Shown: one piece after another, positions 22,423-28,988 of the stretch
How the letters are laid out: every line of letters begins with the position of its first letter
Numbering within the stretch: the stretch's first letter is position 1
NCBI GenBank assembly: GCA_035638775.1
Contig: DASQZJ010000045.1
Location: 1 to 42,021 of the forward strand
Length of the DNA stretch: 42,021 nt
Direction: 5' to 3'
Origin: DASQZJ01 sp035638775
Lineage (GTDB): Bacteria; Pseudomonadota; Gammaproteobacteria; UBA5335; SLRW01
Made by a program: the position numbers and the translations under genes
The notes under the pieces: generated by a model
What the model was told of the DNA's origin: nothing
Databases searched by the model: none
Seen by the model: only the letters and a program-made list of their open reading frames with translations

Positions 22423-23304
22423 ATGAAAGAGCTTGTCAGCCTGTCCGCAAGCCGGTCCACCGGGGTGAATCTGCCAAGCCCGGTAAGCAGCCTCGATGCC
22501 TACATGGCCCGGGTGAGCCAGATCCCCGTGCTGAGCGCCGAGGAAGAGCAGGGGCTCGCGCGCGACCTGCGCGACGGCGGCGACCTGGGCGCGGCGCAGC
22601 GCCTGATCCTGTCCAACCTGCGTTTCGTGGTGCACATCGCCCGGGGCTATCGGGGCTACGGGCTGCCCATGGGTGACCTCGTGCAGGAGGGCAACATCGG
22701 GCTGATGAAGGCGGTCAAGCGCTTCGACCCGGACTACGGAGTGCGGCTGATCTCCTTCGCGGTGCACTGGATCAAGGCCGAGATCCACGAGTACATCCTG
22801 CGTAACTGGCGCATCGTGAAGGTCGCCACGACCAAGGCGCAGCGCAAGCTGTTCTTCCACGTCCGCAGCGCCAAGAAGCGCCTGGGCTGGTTCAGCCAGG
22901 AGGAAGTGCGGGCGGTTGCCGACGACCTCGGCGTGGAGCCCGAGACCGTGGTGGAAATGGAAAGCCGCCTGAGCGGCCAGGACGTGGCCTTCGATCCCGA
23001 CGCCAGCGATGATTCCGAGGACGGGGCCGGTTTCGCCCCGGCCCAGTACCTGCCCGACCCGCAGGCAGACCCCGCGGAACAGTGGGAAGCGAGCGACTGG
23101 GAGTCGGCAGGGCAGCGCCGCCTCGGCCGGGCCCTGGAAGGACTGGACGCGCGCAGCCGCGACATCATCCAGCGGCGCTGGATCCACGAGCCCAAGGCCA
23201 CGCTTCAGGAGCTTGCGGACGAGTACGGCGTCTCCGCCGAGCGGATTCGCCAGATCGAGAATGGCGCGCTCAAGAAGCTCCGCGGCGCCGTCGCAACGGA
23301 CTGA
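22423..23304 (+). CDS. rpoH: RNA polymerase sigma factor RpoH (sigma-32)
   Basis: A 293-residue heat-shock sigma factor. Region 2 contains LRFVVHIARGYRGYGL, DLVQEGNIGLMKAVKRFDP and VHWIKAEIHEYILRNWR. The RpoH box QRKLFFHVR (140-148) is specific to this sigma. Region 4 ends with LADEYGVSAERIRQIENGAL. A ribosome site is poor: GAAGAG is only three bases from the ATG and AAGGGG is 14 bases away. A CIRCE operator sits 51 bases upstream, so control by HrcA at transcription is likely in addition to the usual chaperone and protease control. The tail overlaps the convergent cyclase gene by 35 bases. Confidence 0.97.
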   Translation: MKELVSLSASRSTGVNLPSPVSSLDAYMARVSQIPVLSAEEEQGLARDLRDGGDLGAAQRLILSNLRFVVHIARGYRGYGLPMGDLVQEGNIGLMKAVKRFDPDYGVRLISFAVHWIKAEIHEYILRNWRIVKVATTKAQRKLFFHVRSAKKRLGWFSQEEVRAVADDLGVEPETVVEMESRLSGQDVAFDPDASDDSEDGAGFAPAQYLPDPQADPAEQWEASDWESAGQRRLGRALEGLDARSRDIIQRRWIHEPKATLQELADEYGVSAERIRQIENGALKKLRGAVATD

Positions 23305-24472
23305 CGTTGCCGTCCGACAGGGCCCGATGCAGTGGCTCCGGATCCTCCGGCAGGGCCAGCCTGTAGACCATCTGGCAGGCCGACTTTCCCTTCAGCAGCG
23401 GAATCTCCGACTCGGGGCGGAACTCGAGCTCCGGACAACGCTCGCGCGCGGCCGCCCGCACGCCGGCGGAGACCTTGACCTCGCCGGCGCGCGCCAGCGC
23501 GGTAATGCGCGATGCCGTGTTCACGGTATCGCCGATCACCGTGTAGCTCATGTAAGTGGGTGATCCGACGTTGCCAGCGATCACGTCGCCGCTGTTGATA
23601 CCGATGCCGAGGGATGCCTGCACCGCGTGGCGCCGCTGCCAGCTCCCGCGCAGGCGCACGAACTCTTCCTGCATGGCGCGCGCCGTGCACAGCGCCCGGA
23701 TCACGGCGTCGGACTGCGCCAGGGGTACTCCGAACCCGACCAGCAGGCTGTCCCCGGCCATGTTGAATATGGTGCCGTCGTAGCGGAAAGCGACCCGCGT
23801 GAGCTCGGTGAAGTACTCGTTCAGCAGCGTCACGACGGTCTCCGGACGACACTGCTCGGAGAGCCGGGTGAAGCCGCGCAGGTCCGCGAACAGGATCGTC
23901 GCGTTCACCCGCTGACGGCGGTCGGTCAGGAGGTCGCCGGTCCGCTCGGGCTCGCGCAGGATCTCGTCGACCAGCTTCGGCGACATGTAGCGTTCGAAGG
24001 TCCCGCGCAGCCGCTGGCGCTTGACCGCCTCGGCATCCAGTCGCGCCCGCTCGAGCTGTTCACGTGTCGCCTGCAGGCGCAGCAGTGACCGGACCCGTGC
24101 CAGCAACTCCTCCCGGTTGACGGGCTTGGAGAGGAACTCGTCGGCGCCGGCCTCGATGCCCGCGATGCGGTCGCTGCGGCCGTCCAGGGCGGTCACCAGC
24201 ACCACCGGGATGAGCGCCGTGTCCGGGTGGGCTTTCAGCTCGGTGCAGATGTGAAAGCCGTCGAGCCCGGGCATGACCACGTCGAGCAGCACCAGGGCCG
24301 GCGGCTCCCCGGCGACCAGGCGCAGCGCCTCCTCACCGCTCGACGCCACCCGCGTGGGATGGCCGGCAGCCTCCAGGTAGTGCTGCAGCAGCAGGCGGTT
24401 GTCCTCCTGGTCGTCAACCACCAGCACATGGCGTCGCGTTGCGTGAAGCTCGCGCCTGTCCGGTCGGAGCAT
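23270..24472 (-). CDS. Response regulator with class III nucleotide cyclase output
   Basis: A 400-residue cytosolic signalling protein. A receiver domain (about 14-132) has acidic D20/D21, phospho-acceptor D64 in LLDVVMPGLDG, T94 and K116. A helical linker (135-185) joins a class III adenylate/guanylate cyclase domain (190-370) with metal aspartates D197 (LFADLRGF) and D241 (NMAGDSLL) and GDTVNTASR (314-322). The position that usually holds the adenine-selecting lysine (in DKxIGD-type motifs) reads N238 in IFNMAGD, so the substrate or activity is uncertain. No histidine kinase is adjacent. ATG 24472 is chosen because the upstream frame to 24613 is not receiver-like. Confidence 0.9.
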   Translation of the reverse strand: MLRPDRRELHATRRHVLVVDDQEDNRLLLQHYLEAAGHPTRVASSGEEALRLVAGEPPALVLLDVVMPGLDGFHICTELKAHPDTALIPVVLVTALDGRSDRIAGIEAGADEFLSKPVNREELLARVRSLLRLQATREQLERARLDAEAVKRQRLRGTFERYMSPKLVDEILREPERTGDLLTDRRQRVNATILFADLRGFTRLSEQCRPETVVTLLNEYFTELTRVAFRYDGTIFNMAGDSLLVGFGVPLAQSDAVIRALCTARAMQEEFVRLRGSWQRRHAVQASLGIGINSGDVIAGNVGSPTYMSYTVIGDTVNTASRITALARAGEVKVSAGVRAAARERCPELEFRPESEIPLLKGKSACQMVYRLALPEDPEPLHRALSDGNVSPLRRRRGAS

Positions 24473-24523
24473 GCCCCGTTCCCCGTGTCGCGCCGGAGAG
24501 GTCCGGCGAATCCCGTACGCCCG

Positions 24524-24552
24524 ATTATGTAAAAAATCCCCGCCCTTTGCCA
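24524..24552 (-). promoter_or_regulatory. Candidate promoter for the response regulator/cyclase
   Basis: On the minus strand CATAAT (24529-24524) follows a T-run and lies 17 bases after TGGCAA (24552-24547). It is about 50 bases before the gene start, in the only AT-rich patch between cyoE and the cyclase gene. The -35 is weak. Confidence 0.35.
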
Positions 24553-24668
24553 GCGCCGCAGCCCCCCCGTCCGGGGGCATGCCGTGGCCTGGACCGGGAA
24601 CGCGCCGGGCCACGGAACGCGACCCGGCCCACCGGAGGGGAGCCCCGCGAGGGCGGGGCGGTCGCCCC

Positions 24669-25568
24669 TCAGGCGGCGCCCGAGAGCAGGCCGGTCAGCG
24701 GCGGAAGGTAGTGGTCCAGCAGAAGCAGCGTGAAGATCGCCATGAGGTAGACGATGGAATAGCCGAAGGTCTTCATCGCCAGCCCGGGACGGGGGAAGAA
24801 CTTCAGGGCGACGGCGTAGCAGAGAAAAATCCCGCCGAAGACCAACGCGCCGACCAGGTACAGCCAGCCGCTCATGCGCGCCACGAACGGCAGCACGCTC
24901 ACGGGGATCAGCAGGATGGTGTACAGCAGGATCTGCACGCGCGTGAACTCGATGCCGTGGGTCACGGGCAGCATGGGAATGTCCACATTGGCGTATTCCC
25001 GCTCCCGGTGGATCGCCAGGGCCCAGAAGTGCGGCGGGGTCCACACGAACACGATCAAAAACAGCAGCAGCGCGTGCGGGTCGACCTGGCCGGTGACTGC
25101 GCTCCATCCCAGTACCGGGGGCGCGGCCCCGGCGGCACCGCCGATCACGATGTTCTGGGGCGTGGCCCGCTTGAGATAGGCCGTATACACCACAGCGTAG
25201 CCGATGATGGTCAGCAGGGTCAGGATCGCGGTCAGCAGGTTGACCAGACCGGCCAGGATGGCCATCGAGACGGCGGCGAGGAGGATCGCGAAGACCAGGC
25301 TCTGGCGCGTGCTGAGGGTGCCGGTGGGCAGGGGCCGCCCGCTGGTGCGGGCCATGGCCGCATCGGCGCGCCGGTCGAGTACGTGGTTGACGGCGGCGGC
25401 GGACGCCGCGGCGAAACCGATCCCCAGGGTACCGAAGCACAGCGCCGTCAGGGGAACCGCGCCCGGCGTGGACAGGAACATGCCCACGATCGCCGTGAAC
25501 ACGATCAGGGCGACCACCTTCGGCTTGGTCAGCGCGTAGTACGCGCGAAGGTTGGCGGTCAGGGTCAT
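24669..25568 (-). CDS. cyoE: Protoheme IX farnesyltransferase (heme O synthase)
   Basis: A 299-residue polytopic UbiA-family prenyltransferase that adds a farnesyl group to heme B to make heme O. The first aspartate-rich motif is NHVLDRRAD (61-69), followed by MARTSGRPLPTG; the second region includes YLKRATPQNIVIGG and WTPPHFWALAIHR. About nine membrane helices are visible. ATG 25568 (MTLTANLRAYYALTKPK) is the family-like start; the frame is open to 25622. It is the last assembly gene of the oxidase locus and directly follows a heme A synthase fragment. Confidence 0.95.
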   Translation of the reverse strand: MTLTANLRAYYALTKPKVVALIVFTAIVGMFLSTPGAVPLTALCFGTLGIGFAAASAAAVNHVLDRRADAAMARTSGRPLPTGTLSTRQSLVFAILLAAVSMAILAGLVNLLTAILTLLTIIGYAVVYTAYLKRATPQNIVIGGAAGAAPPVLGWSAVTGQVDPHALLLFLIVFVWTPPHFWALAIHREREYANVDIPMLPVTHGIEFTRVQILLYTILLIPVSVLPFVARMSGWLYLVGALVFGGIFLCYAVALKFFPRPGLAMKTFGYSIVYLMAIFTLLLLDHYLPPLTGLLSGAA

Positions 25569-25581
25569 GGATCGACCCGCG

Positions 25582-25893
25582 CTATGTACCTGCTGGTGCA
25601 TACGGGTTCCCGGCTCGTGCACAGAACGTGTTTACACTCACGACGCTGAGCAGCAGCGCGGCGCCGGCGGCGTGTGGATCGGTGAGCCACGGCTGTGGGC
25701 GCAACCATACGATACCGATCCCGATGCCGATCTGCACCAGCCGCGGGGCATCCGTCAGCACCACGGCGGCCCGGACCCGTCGCGGTCGGGCGGCAGGCGC
25801 CGGCGCCGCCCCCGGAGCCCCGGCCCGGACGACCGCGGGGACCCGGGCGGACGGCGCGGTGTCCCGGCGCCAGTCGGTCTCCACCGCGGTCAC
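25582..25893 (-). CDS. Truncated heme A synthase (COX15/CtaA), C-terminal piece only
   Basis: A 103-residue open frame whose GTG at 25893 overlaps the upstream stop as GTGA. It ends 13 bases before cyoE, exactly where ctaA normally lies. Residues 50-90 (RLVQIGIGIGIVWLRPQPWL, then TDPHAAGAALLLSVVSVN) resemble the last two helices of COX15, including the histidine (H74) that ligates heme in that family. The first 40 residues are alanine/proline/arginine-rich and match nothing I know. Full-length COX15 is over 330 residues with eight helices, so this cannot be a complete enzyme. It may be a decayed remnant or a new small membrane protein. The COX15 similarity is by eye. Confidence 0.6.
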   Translation of the reverse strand: MTAVETDWRRDTAPSARVPAVVRAGAPGAAPAPAARPRRVRAAVVLTDAPRLVQIGIGIGIVWLRPQPWLTDPHAAGAALLLSVVSVNTFCARAGNPYAPAGT

Positions 25894-26519
25894 CCGATCT
25901 GCGAGACGCGCAGCAGATGCTGCAGATCCTTGAGCATGCCGCCCGGCCCGGCAGCCTTCGGATAGCGCATCATCAGGTTGCCGTGCGGATCGACGATATA
26001 GAGGCGATGCGCCGAGGACGGATCGTCGTCCCTGCCGAAGCGGAACTGGGCCAGGAACGGGCTCCCGTGGCGGGTTACCGCAACGGTCAGGTCGGGATGG
26101 TCGCGCGCGAGCCGGCGCAGCGCATCCGGACCCGGCCGGCCGGTACGCACGTACAGGCGCTGCACGCGCTGCCGGTTGTTGCCGGTGGCGGTGCGGATCT
26201 GCCGGGTGTCGTACAGCTTCCTGCGACACACCTGCCGACAGTGCGCACCACCGATGTAGAGCAGGGTCCACTTCCCCCGCAGGTAGGAGGCCGGCAGCGA
26301 CGTGCCGCCCGGCCGCAGCAGGCCGGAGGTGTCGAGGGGCCGTGCGGGGCGCACCAGCACCCCGTGATTGGTGACCGCCTTCGGCACCCATTGCGGATTG
26401 GCATGGAAGATCCAGGCCACCACCAGCGGCGCCGCGAACAGCGCGAACACCAGCAACAGCTTGGCCCGCGAGACCGCGAGGCTGTTCCCGCCGGGGCCAC
26501 CATTCACGTCACTCGCCAT
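25890..26519 (-). CDS. SCO-like thioredoxin-fold protein of the oxidase assembly locus
   Basis: A 209-residue membrane-anchored protein. One helix (about 19-38) is followed by a soluble domain with WTLLYIGGAHCRQVCRRKLY. C94 and C98 form a CxxxC pair as in SCO copper chaperones. A distal H171 in SSAHRLYIVDPHG sits where SCO proteins hold their third copper ligand. Pseudomonas carries a comparable protein between SURF1 and ctaA. A role in copper delivery or thiol chemistry for the oxidase CuA site is inferred. ATG 26519 overlaps the SURF1 stop by 11 bases; 26549 is a longer alternative. Confidence 0.75.
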   Translation of the reverse strand: MASDVNGGPGGNSLAVSRAKLLLVFALFAAPLVVAWIFHANPQWVPKAVTNHGVLVRPARPLDTSGLLRPGGTSLPASYLRGKWTLLYIGGAHCRQVCRRKLYDTRQIRTATGNNRQRVQRLYVRTGRPGPDALRRLARDHPDLTVAVTRHGSPFLAQFRFGRDDDPSSAHRLYIVDPHGNLMMRYPKAAGPGGMLKDLQHLLRVSQIG

Positions 26520-27276
26520 CGTTCCCGTCCCCGCCCGATTCGGCGTCATCCACCACCCTGAGGTTCACCCACACCCAGATCACGATCAGTGCCGCGGCCA
26601 TCGCGAACCACTGGAAAGCATAGCCATAGTGGCGCATCGGCTTCATGATGTGCGGTTTCCAGTGCCGCACGTAACCGTCCGGCTGGTCAGGGTCCAGCAG
26701 CAGAAGCAACGGCGCCACCCGGGCGTGCAGGATCTGGGCCACCTGCTTCGCGTCCGGGTAGACCACAACGCGCGGCCAGCCCTGGCTGCTTCCCTGGGGG
26801 GCGACCTTCAGCCCCCCCTGGCGGAAGTGCGTCAGCATGCCCGTTAGCGTACGGGCCCTGGACGATACCGACACGTCCGGGAGCATGCTGCGCCGCGCGT
26901 AGCCCGGAACCCAGCCGCGGTCCACGATGACGTAGCCTCCCCCGGGCAGTTCCAGCGGCGTGTAGACCTCGTAGCCGAGCCGGTCGTCGTTCACCCGGTT
27001 GTCCAGCAGCATCTGGCGGGAGGCATCGTAATGTCCGCGCACCCTGACGTGCCGGTACGTCGGACCTTTGCCCTGCTTGCGGGCGATCCTGGCGATCGAC
27101 CGGATGCTGCTCACCCGTTGCGCCGGGCCCTTCTGCCCGCGCGCGAACGCCTGGTAGACGCGTTCCGCGCCGTGACCGCGCCGGATCTGCCAGAATCCCA
27201 GGCTGACCAGCACGGCCAGTACCACGGCACCGATCAGCGTGGTCAGCCATCCGGGCCGGAACTTGCGCTTCGTCAT
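26509..27276 (-). CDS. SURF1 family cytochrome oxidase assembly protein
   Basis: A 255-residue protein with two membrane helices (about 10-32 and 224-244) flanking a periplasmic domain, the SURF1 layout. Family features include LGFWQIRRGHGAE after the first helix, VRVRGHYDASRQMLLDNR, GYEVYTPLEL with the VIVDRGWVPG strand, and RHYGYAFQWFAMA before the second helix. SURF1 helps insert heme A into subunit I. The gene starts 267 bases from the divergent twin-helix protein gene and is the first of the SURF1/SCO-like/heme-synthase fragment/cyoE run. Confidence 0.92.
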   Translation of the reverse strand: MTKRKFRPGWLTTLIGAVVLAVLVSLGFWQIRRGHGAERVYQAFARGQKGPAQRVSSIRSIARIARKQGKGPTYRHVRVRGHYDASRQMLLDNRVNDDRLGYEVYTPLELPGGGYVIVDRGWVPGYARRSMLPDVSVSSRARTLTGMLTHFRQGGLKVAPQGSSQGWPRVVVYPDAKQVAQILHARVAPLLLLLDPDQPDGYVRHWKPHIMKPMRHYGYAFQWFAMAAALIVIWVWVNLRVVDDAESGGDGNDGE

Positions 27277-27321
27277 GCCCCCTGCGGCCTCCGCCGGGCG
27301 GGCACGTGCTCCGCCCGGGAC

Positions 27322-27332
27322 ATATCAGATAT
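27322..27332. repeat. Short palindrome ATATC-A-GATAT in the SURF1 upstream region
   Basis: A perfect 5+1+5 inverted repeat in the single AT-rich spot of the 267-base space between SURF1 and the divergent DUF2909-type gene. TATACT (27330-27335), a fair -10 on the plus strand, overlaps it. It could be an operator for one or both genes. Nothing else is evident in 27277-27543. Confidence 0.4.
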
Positions 27333-27543
27333 ACTGGATCCGCGGAATGGAGGTGGCGGACACGCGGAATCCGCCGCCATGCACAGCGCCGGCCGGCATG
27401 CGCTTGCCGGTCAGGGCGCGCTCCACCTGCGGGGCGAGGCCGGGAAACGGCTCCAGCCCGGGCTTCCTGCCGGGGTCGCCAGTCTGTCTGCCGGGCGTCC
27501 CGCGCGCACCATACACACCCGACGATCTGCGGAGAGTCCTGTC

Positions 27544-27765
27544 ATGCCCATCGTCGTGCGGATACTGATCTATCTCGCCCTCGGCGGAGTCCTCGCCAGC
27601 CTCGGCGCCGGCCTGGTCTTCCTTACTCGCGACGGTGGTCGCTCCCGTCGCACGGTGAAGGCCCTCTTCTGGCGCGTCGGTCTGGCGACGTCACTGTTCC
27701 TGTTGCTGATGCTCGGCATCGCCACCGGCGTCATCCACCCGCACGGAATCTACGGCGGCCACTGA
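27544..27765 (+). CDS. Twin-transmembrane protein of the DUF2909 type
   Basis: A 73-residue protein with two membrane helices (about 4-26 and 45-64) joined by a basic loop, LTRDGGRSRRTVKALFWR. Small proteins of this kind accompany coxC and SURF1 in many proteobacteria; their function is unknown. GGAGA at 27531-27535 is eight bases before ATG 27544. It lies on the plus strand, opposite to every other gene of the oxidase locus, converging on coxC and divergent from SURF1, so it must have its own promoter. Confidence 0.85.
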   Translation: MPIVVRILIYLALGGVLASLGAGLVFLTRDGGRSRRTVKALFWRVGLATSLFLLLMLGIATGVIHPHGIYGGH

Positions 27766-27773
27766 CCGATTTC

Positions 27774-27803
27774 GCGGAGCGGCGGCGCCGCGCACCGCTC
27801 CGC
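27774..27803. terminator. Hairpin between convergent twin-helix gene and coxC
   Basis: GCGGAGCGG (27774-27782) pairs with CCGCTCCGC (27795-27803), a perfect 9-base stem with a GC-rich 12-base loop. It lies between two converging stops. Neither side has a clear T-run, so it may only slow transcription or stabilise 3' ends. Confidence 0.5.
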
Positions 27804-27814
27804 CCCGGCAAGGG

Positions 27815-28687
27815 CTACATGATGTAGACGAAGATGAACAGGCACAGCCAGACCACGTCCACGAAGTGCCAGTACCAGGACACCGCCTCGAACGCGAAAT
27901 GGTTGTCCGGGGTGAAGTGCCCGCGGGCCGCACGCACGAGCATCGTGATCAGCATGATGGTCCCGAGCGTCACGTGCAGGCCGTGGAAACCCGTGAGCAT
28001 GAAGAACGTCGAGCCGTAGATCCCGCTGTGCAGGGTCATGTTCAGATGCGTGTAGGCATCGTGGTACTCGCGACCCTGCAGGCACAGGAATGACAGCCCC
28101 AGCAGGACCGTCAGTCCCAGCCAGACCACGGTACGGCCGCGCTTCGCGTCCTTGATGGCGTGATGGGCCACCGTCACCGTCCAGCTGCTGGTCAGCAGGA
28201 TCGCGGTGTTGATCGCCGCCACCCCCCAGGCAGTCATGCCCTCGAAGTCGCCGCCGATATTGCCCGGGCCGTTGGTGGGCCAGGTAGCGGCGAAGTGGGG
28301 CCACAGGTACGTGTGTGTCAGGGTCGCGCCCCCGAGAGCGGGGACCGCGCCGCCGCGCGTATAGAACAGCGCGCCGAAGAAGGCGCCGAAGAACATGACC
28401 TCGGAGAAGATGAACCAGGTCATCCCCCAGCGGAAGCTCTTGTCGACCTGGGCGTTGTACAGGCCCGAGAGGTTCTCGGCGACCACGGTGCCGAACCAGC
28501 CGAACAGCATGAAGATGATCACGGCGCCGCCGGCGGCCATCAGCCACGGACCGGCGCTGACCCCGTTGAGCAGCGTGCCGAAGCCGACCATGAACAGGAA
28601 CAGGCCGATCGCCGCCGTGAAGGGCCAGCGGCTTCCGTGCGGGACGTAGTATCCTTCGTTCTGCTTGGTGGTGGCTGCTGAGGCCAT
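27815..28687 (-). CDS. coxC: Cytochrome c oxidase subunit III
   Basis: A 290-residue polytopic subunit with about seven helices. Recognisable parts are GYYVPHGSRWPFTAAIGLF near the start, MTWFIFSEVMFFGAFFGALF with the conserved glutamate, LTGFHGLHVTLGTIML and the C-terminal EAVSWYWHFVDVVWL. It stabilises subunit I during turnover. ATG 28687 (MASAAT) is preferred over 28693 because GAGGGG lies six bases upstream of it but abuts the earlier ATG. It follows the small assembly protein after 107 bases. Confidence 0.96.
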   Translation of the reverse strand: MASAATTKQNEGYYVPHGSRWPFTAAIGLFLFMVGFGTLLNGVSAGPWLMAAGGAVIIFMLFGWFGTVVAENLSGLYNAQVDKSFRWGMTWFIFSEVMFFGAFFGALFYTRGGAVPALGGATLTHTYLWPHFAATWPTNGPGNIGGDFEGMTAWGVAAINTAILLTSSWTVTVAHHAIKDAKRGRTVVWLGLTVLLGLSFLCLQGREYHDAYTHLNMTLHSGIYGSTFFMLTGFHGLHVTLGTIMLITMLVRAARGHFTPDNHFAFEAVSWYWHFVDVVWLCLFIFVYIM

Positions 28688-28794
28688 GTTCATCCCCTCG
28701 GTTTGCTGTCTCGACGGCTCCCGGCTGCGACCGGCAACCGCCCCCCTGCTCCGGCCCGGGGGTTGATCCGCCCCGCGGCGCCGCATCACGTTCT

Positions 28795-28932
28795 TCAGTG
28801 GGCCAGGTGCGCCCAGAAAAAGGCCAGATACAGTCCCAGCGCGATGGCCGCGAGAATCAGGGCGGTGCGGACGCTCGCCGCCCGTGCGCGCCTGAGCCTC
28901 TCGTTTTCCCGTCTGTCGTCGTCGTCGCTCAT
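28795..28932 (-). CDS. Cytochrome oxidase small assembly protein (45 aa)
   Basis: A short protein beginning MSDDDDRRENERLRRARAAS and ending in one membrane helix (ALILAAIALGLYLAFFWAHL). Tiny single-helix proteins with a charged N-terminus and RTALIL start of the helix occur between coxA and ctaG in many beta- and gammaproteobacteria. It could also be compared with the anchor of Cox11/CtaG, but no Cox11 copper domain follows. It lies between coxA (56 bases before) and coxC. The ribosome site is weak (GGCGGCGGA). Confidence 0.75.
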   Translation of the reverse strand: MSDDDDRRENERLRRARAASVRTALILAAIALGLYLAFFWAHLAH

Positions 28933-28988
28933 CTGATCCGCCGCCGGGCGCCGCATCCGGCGCCCGGCATGGTCGATCGGGGCCCGCG

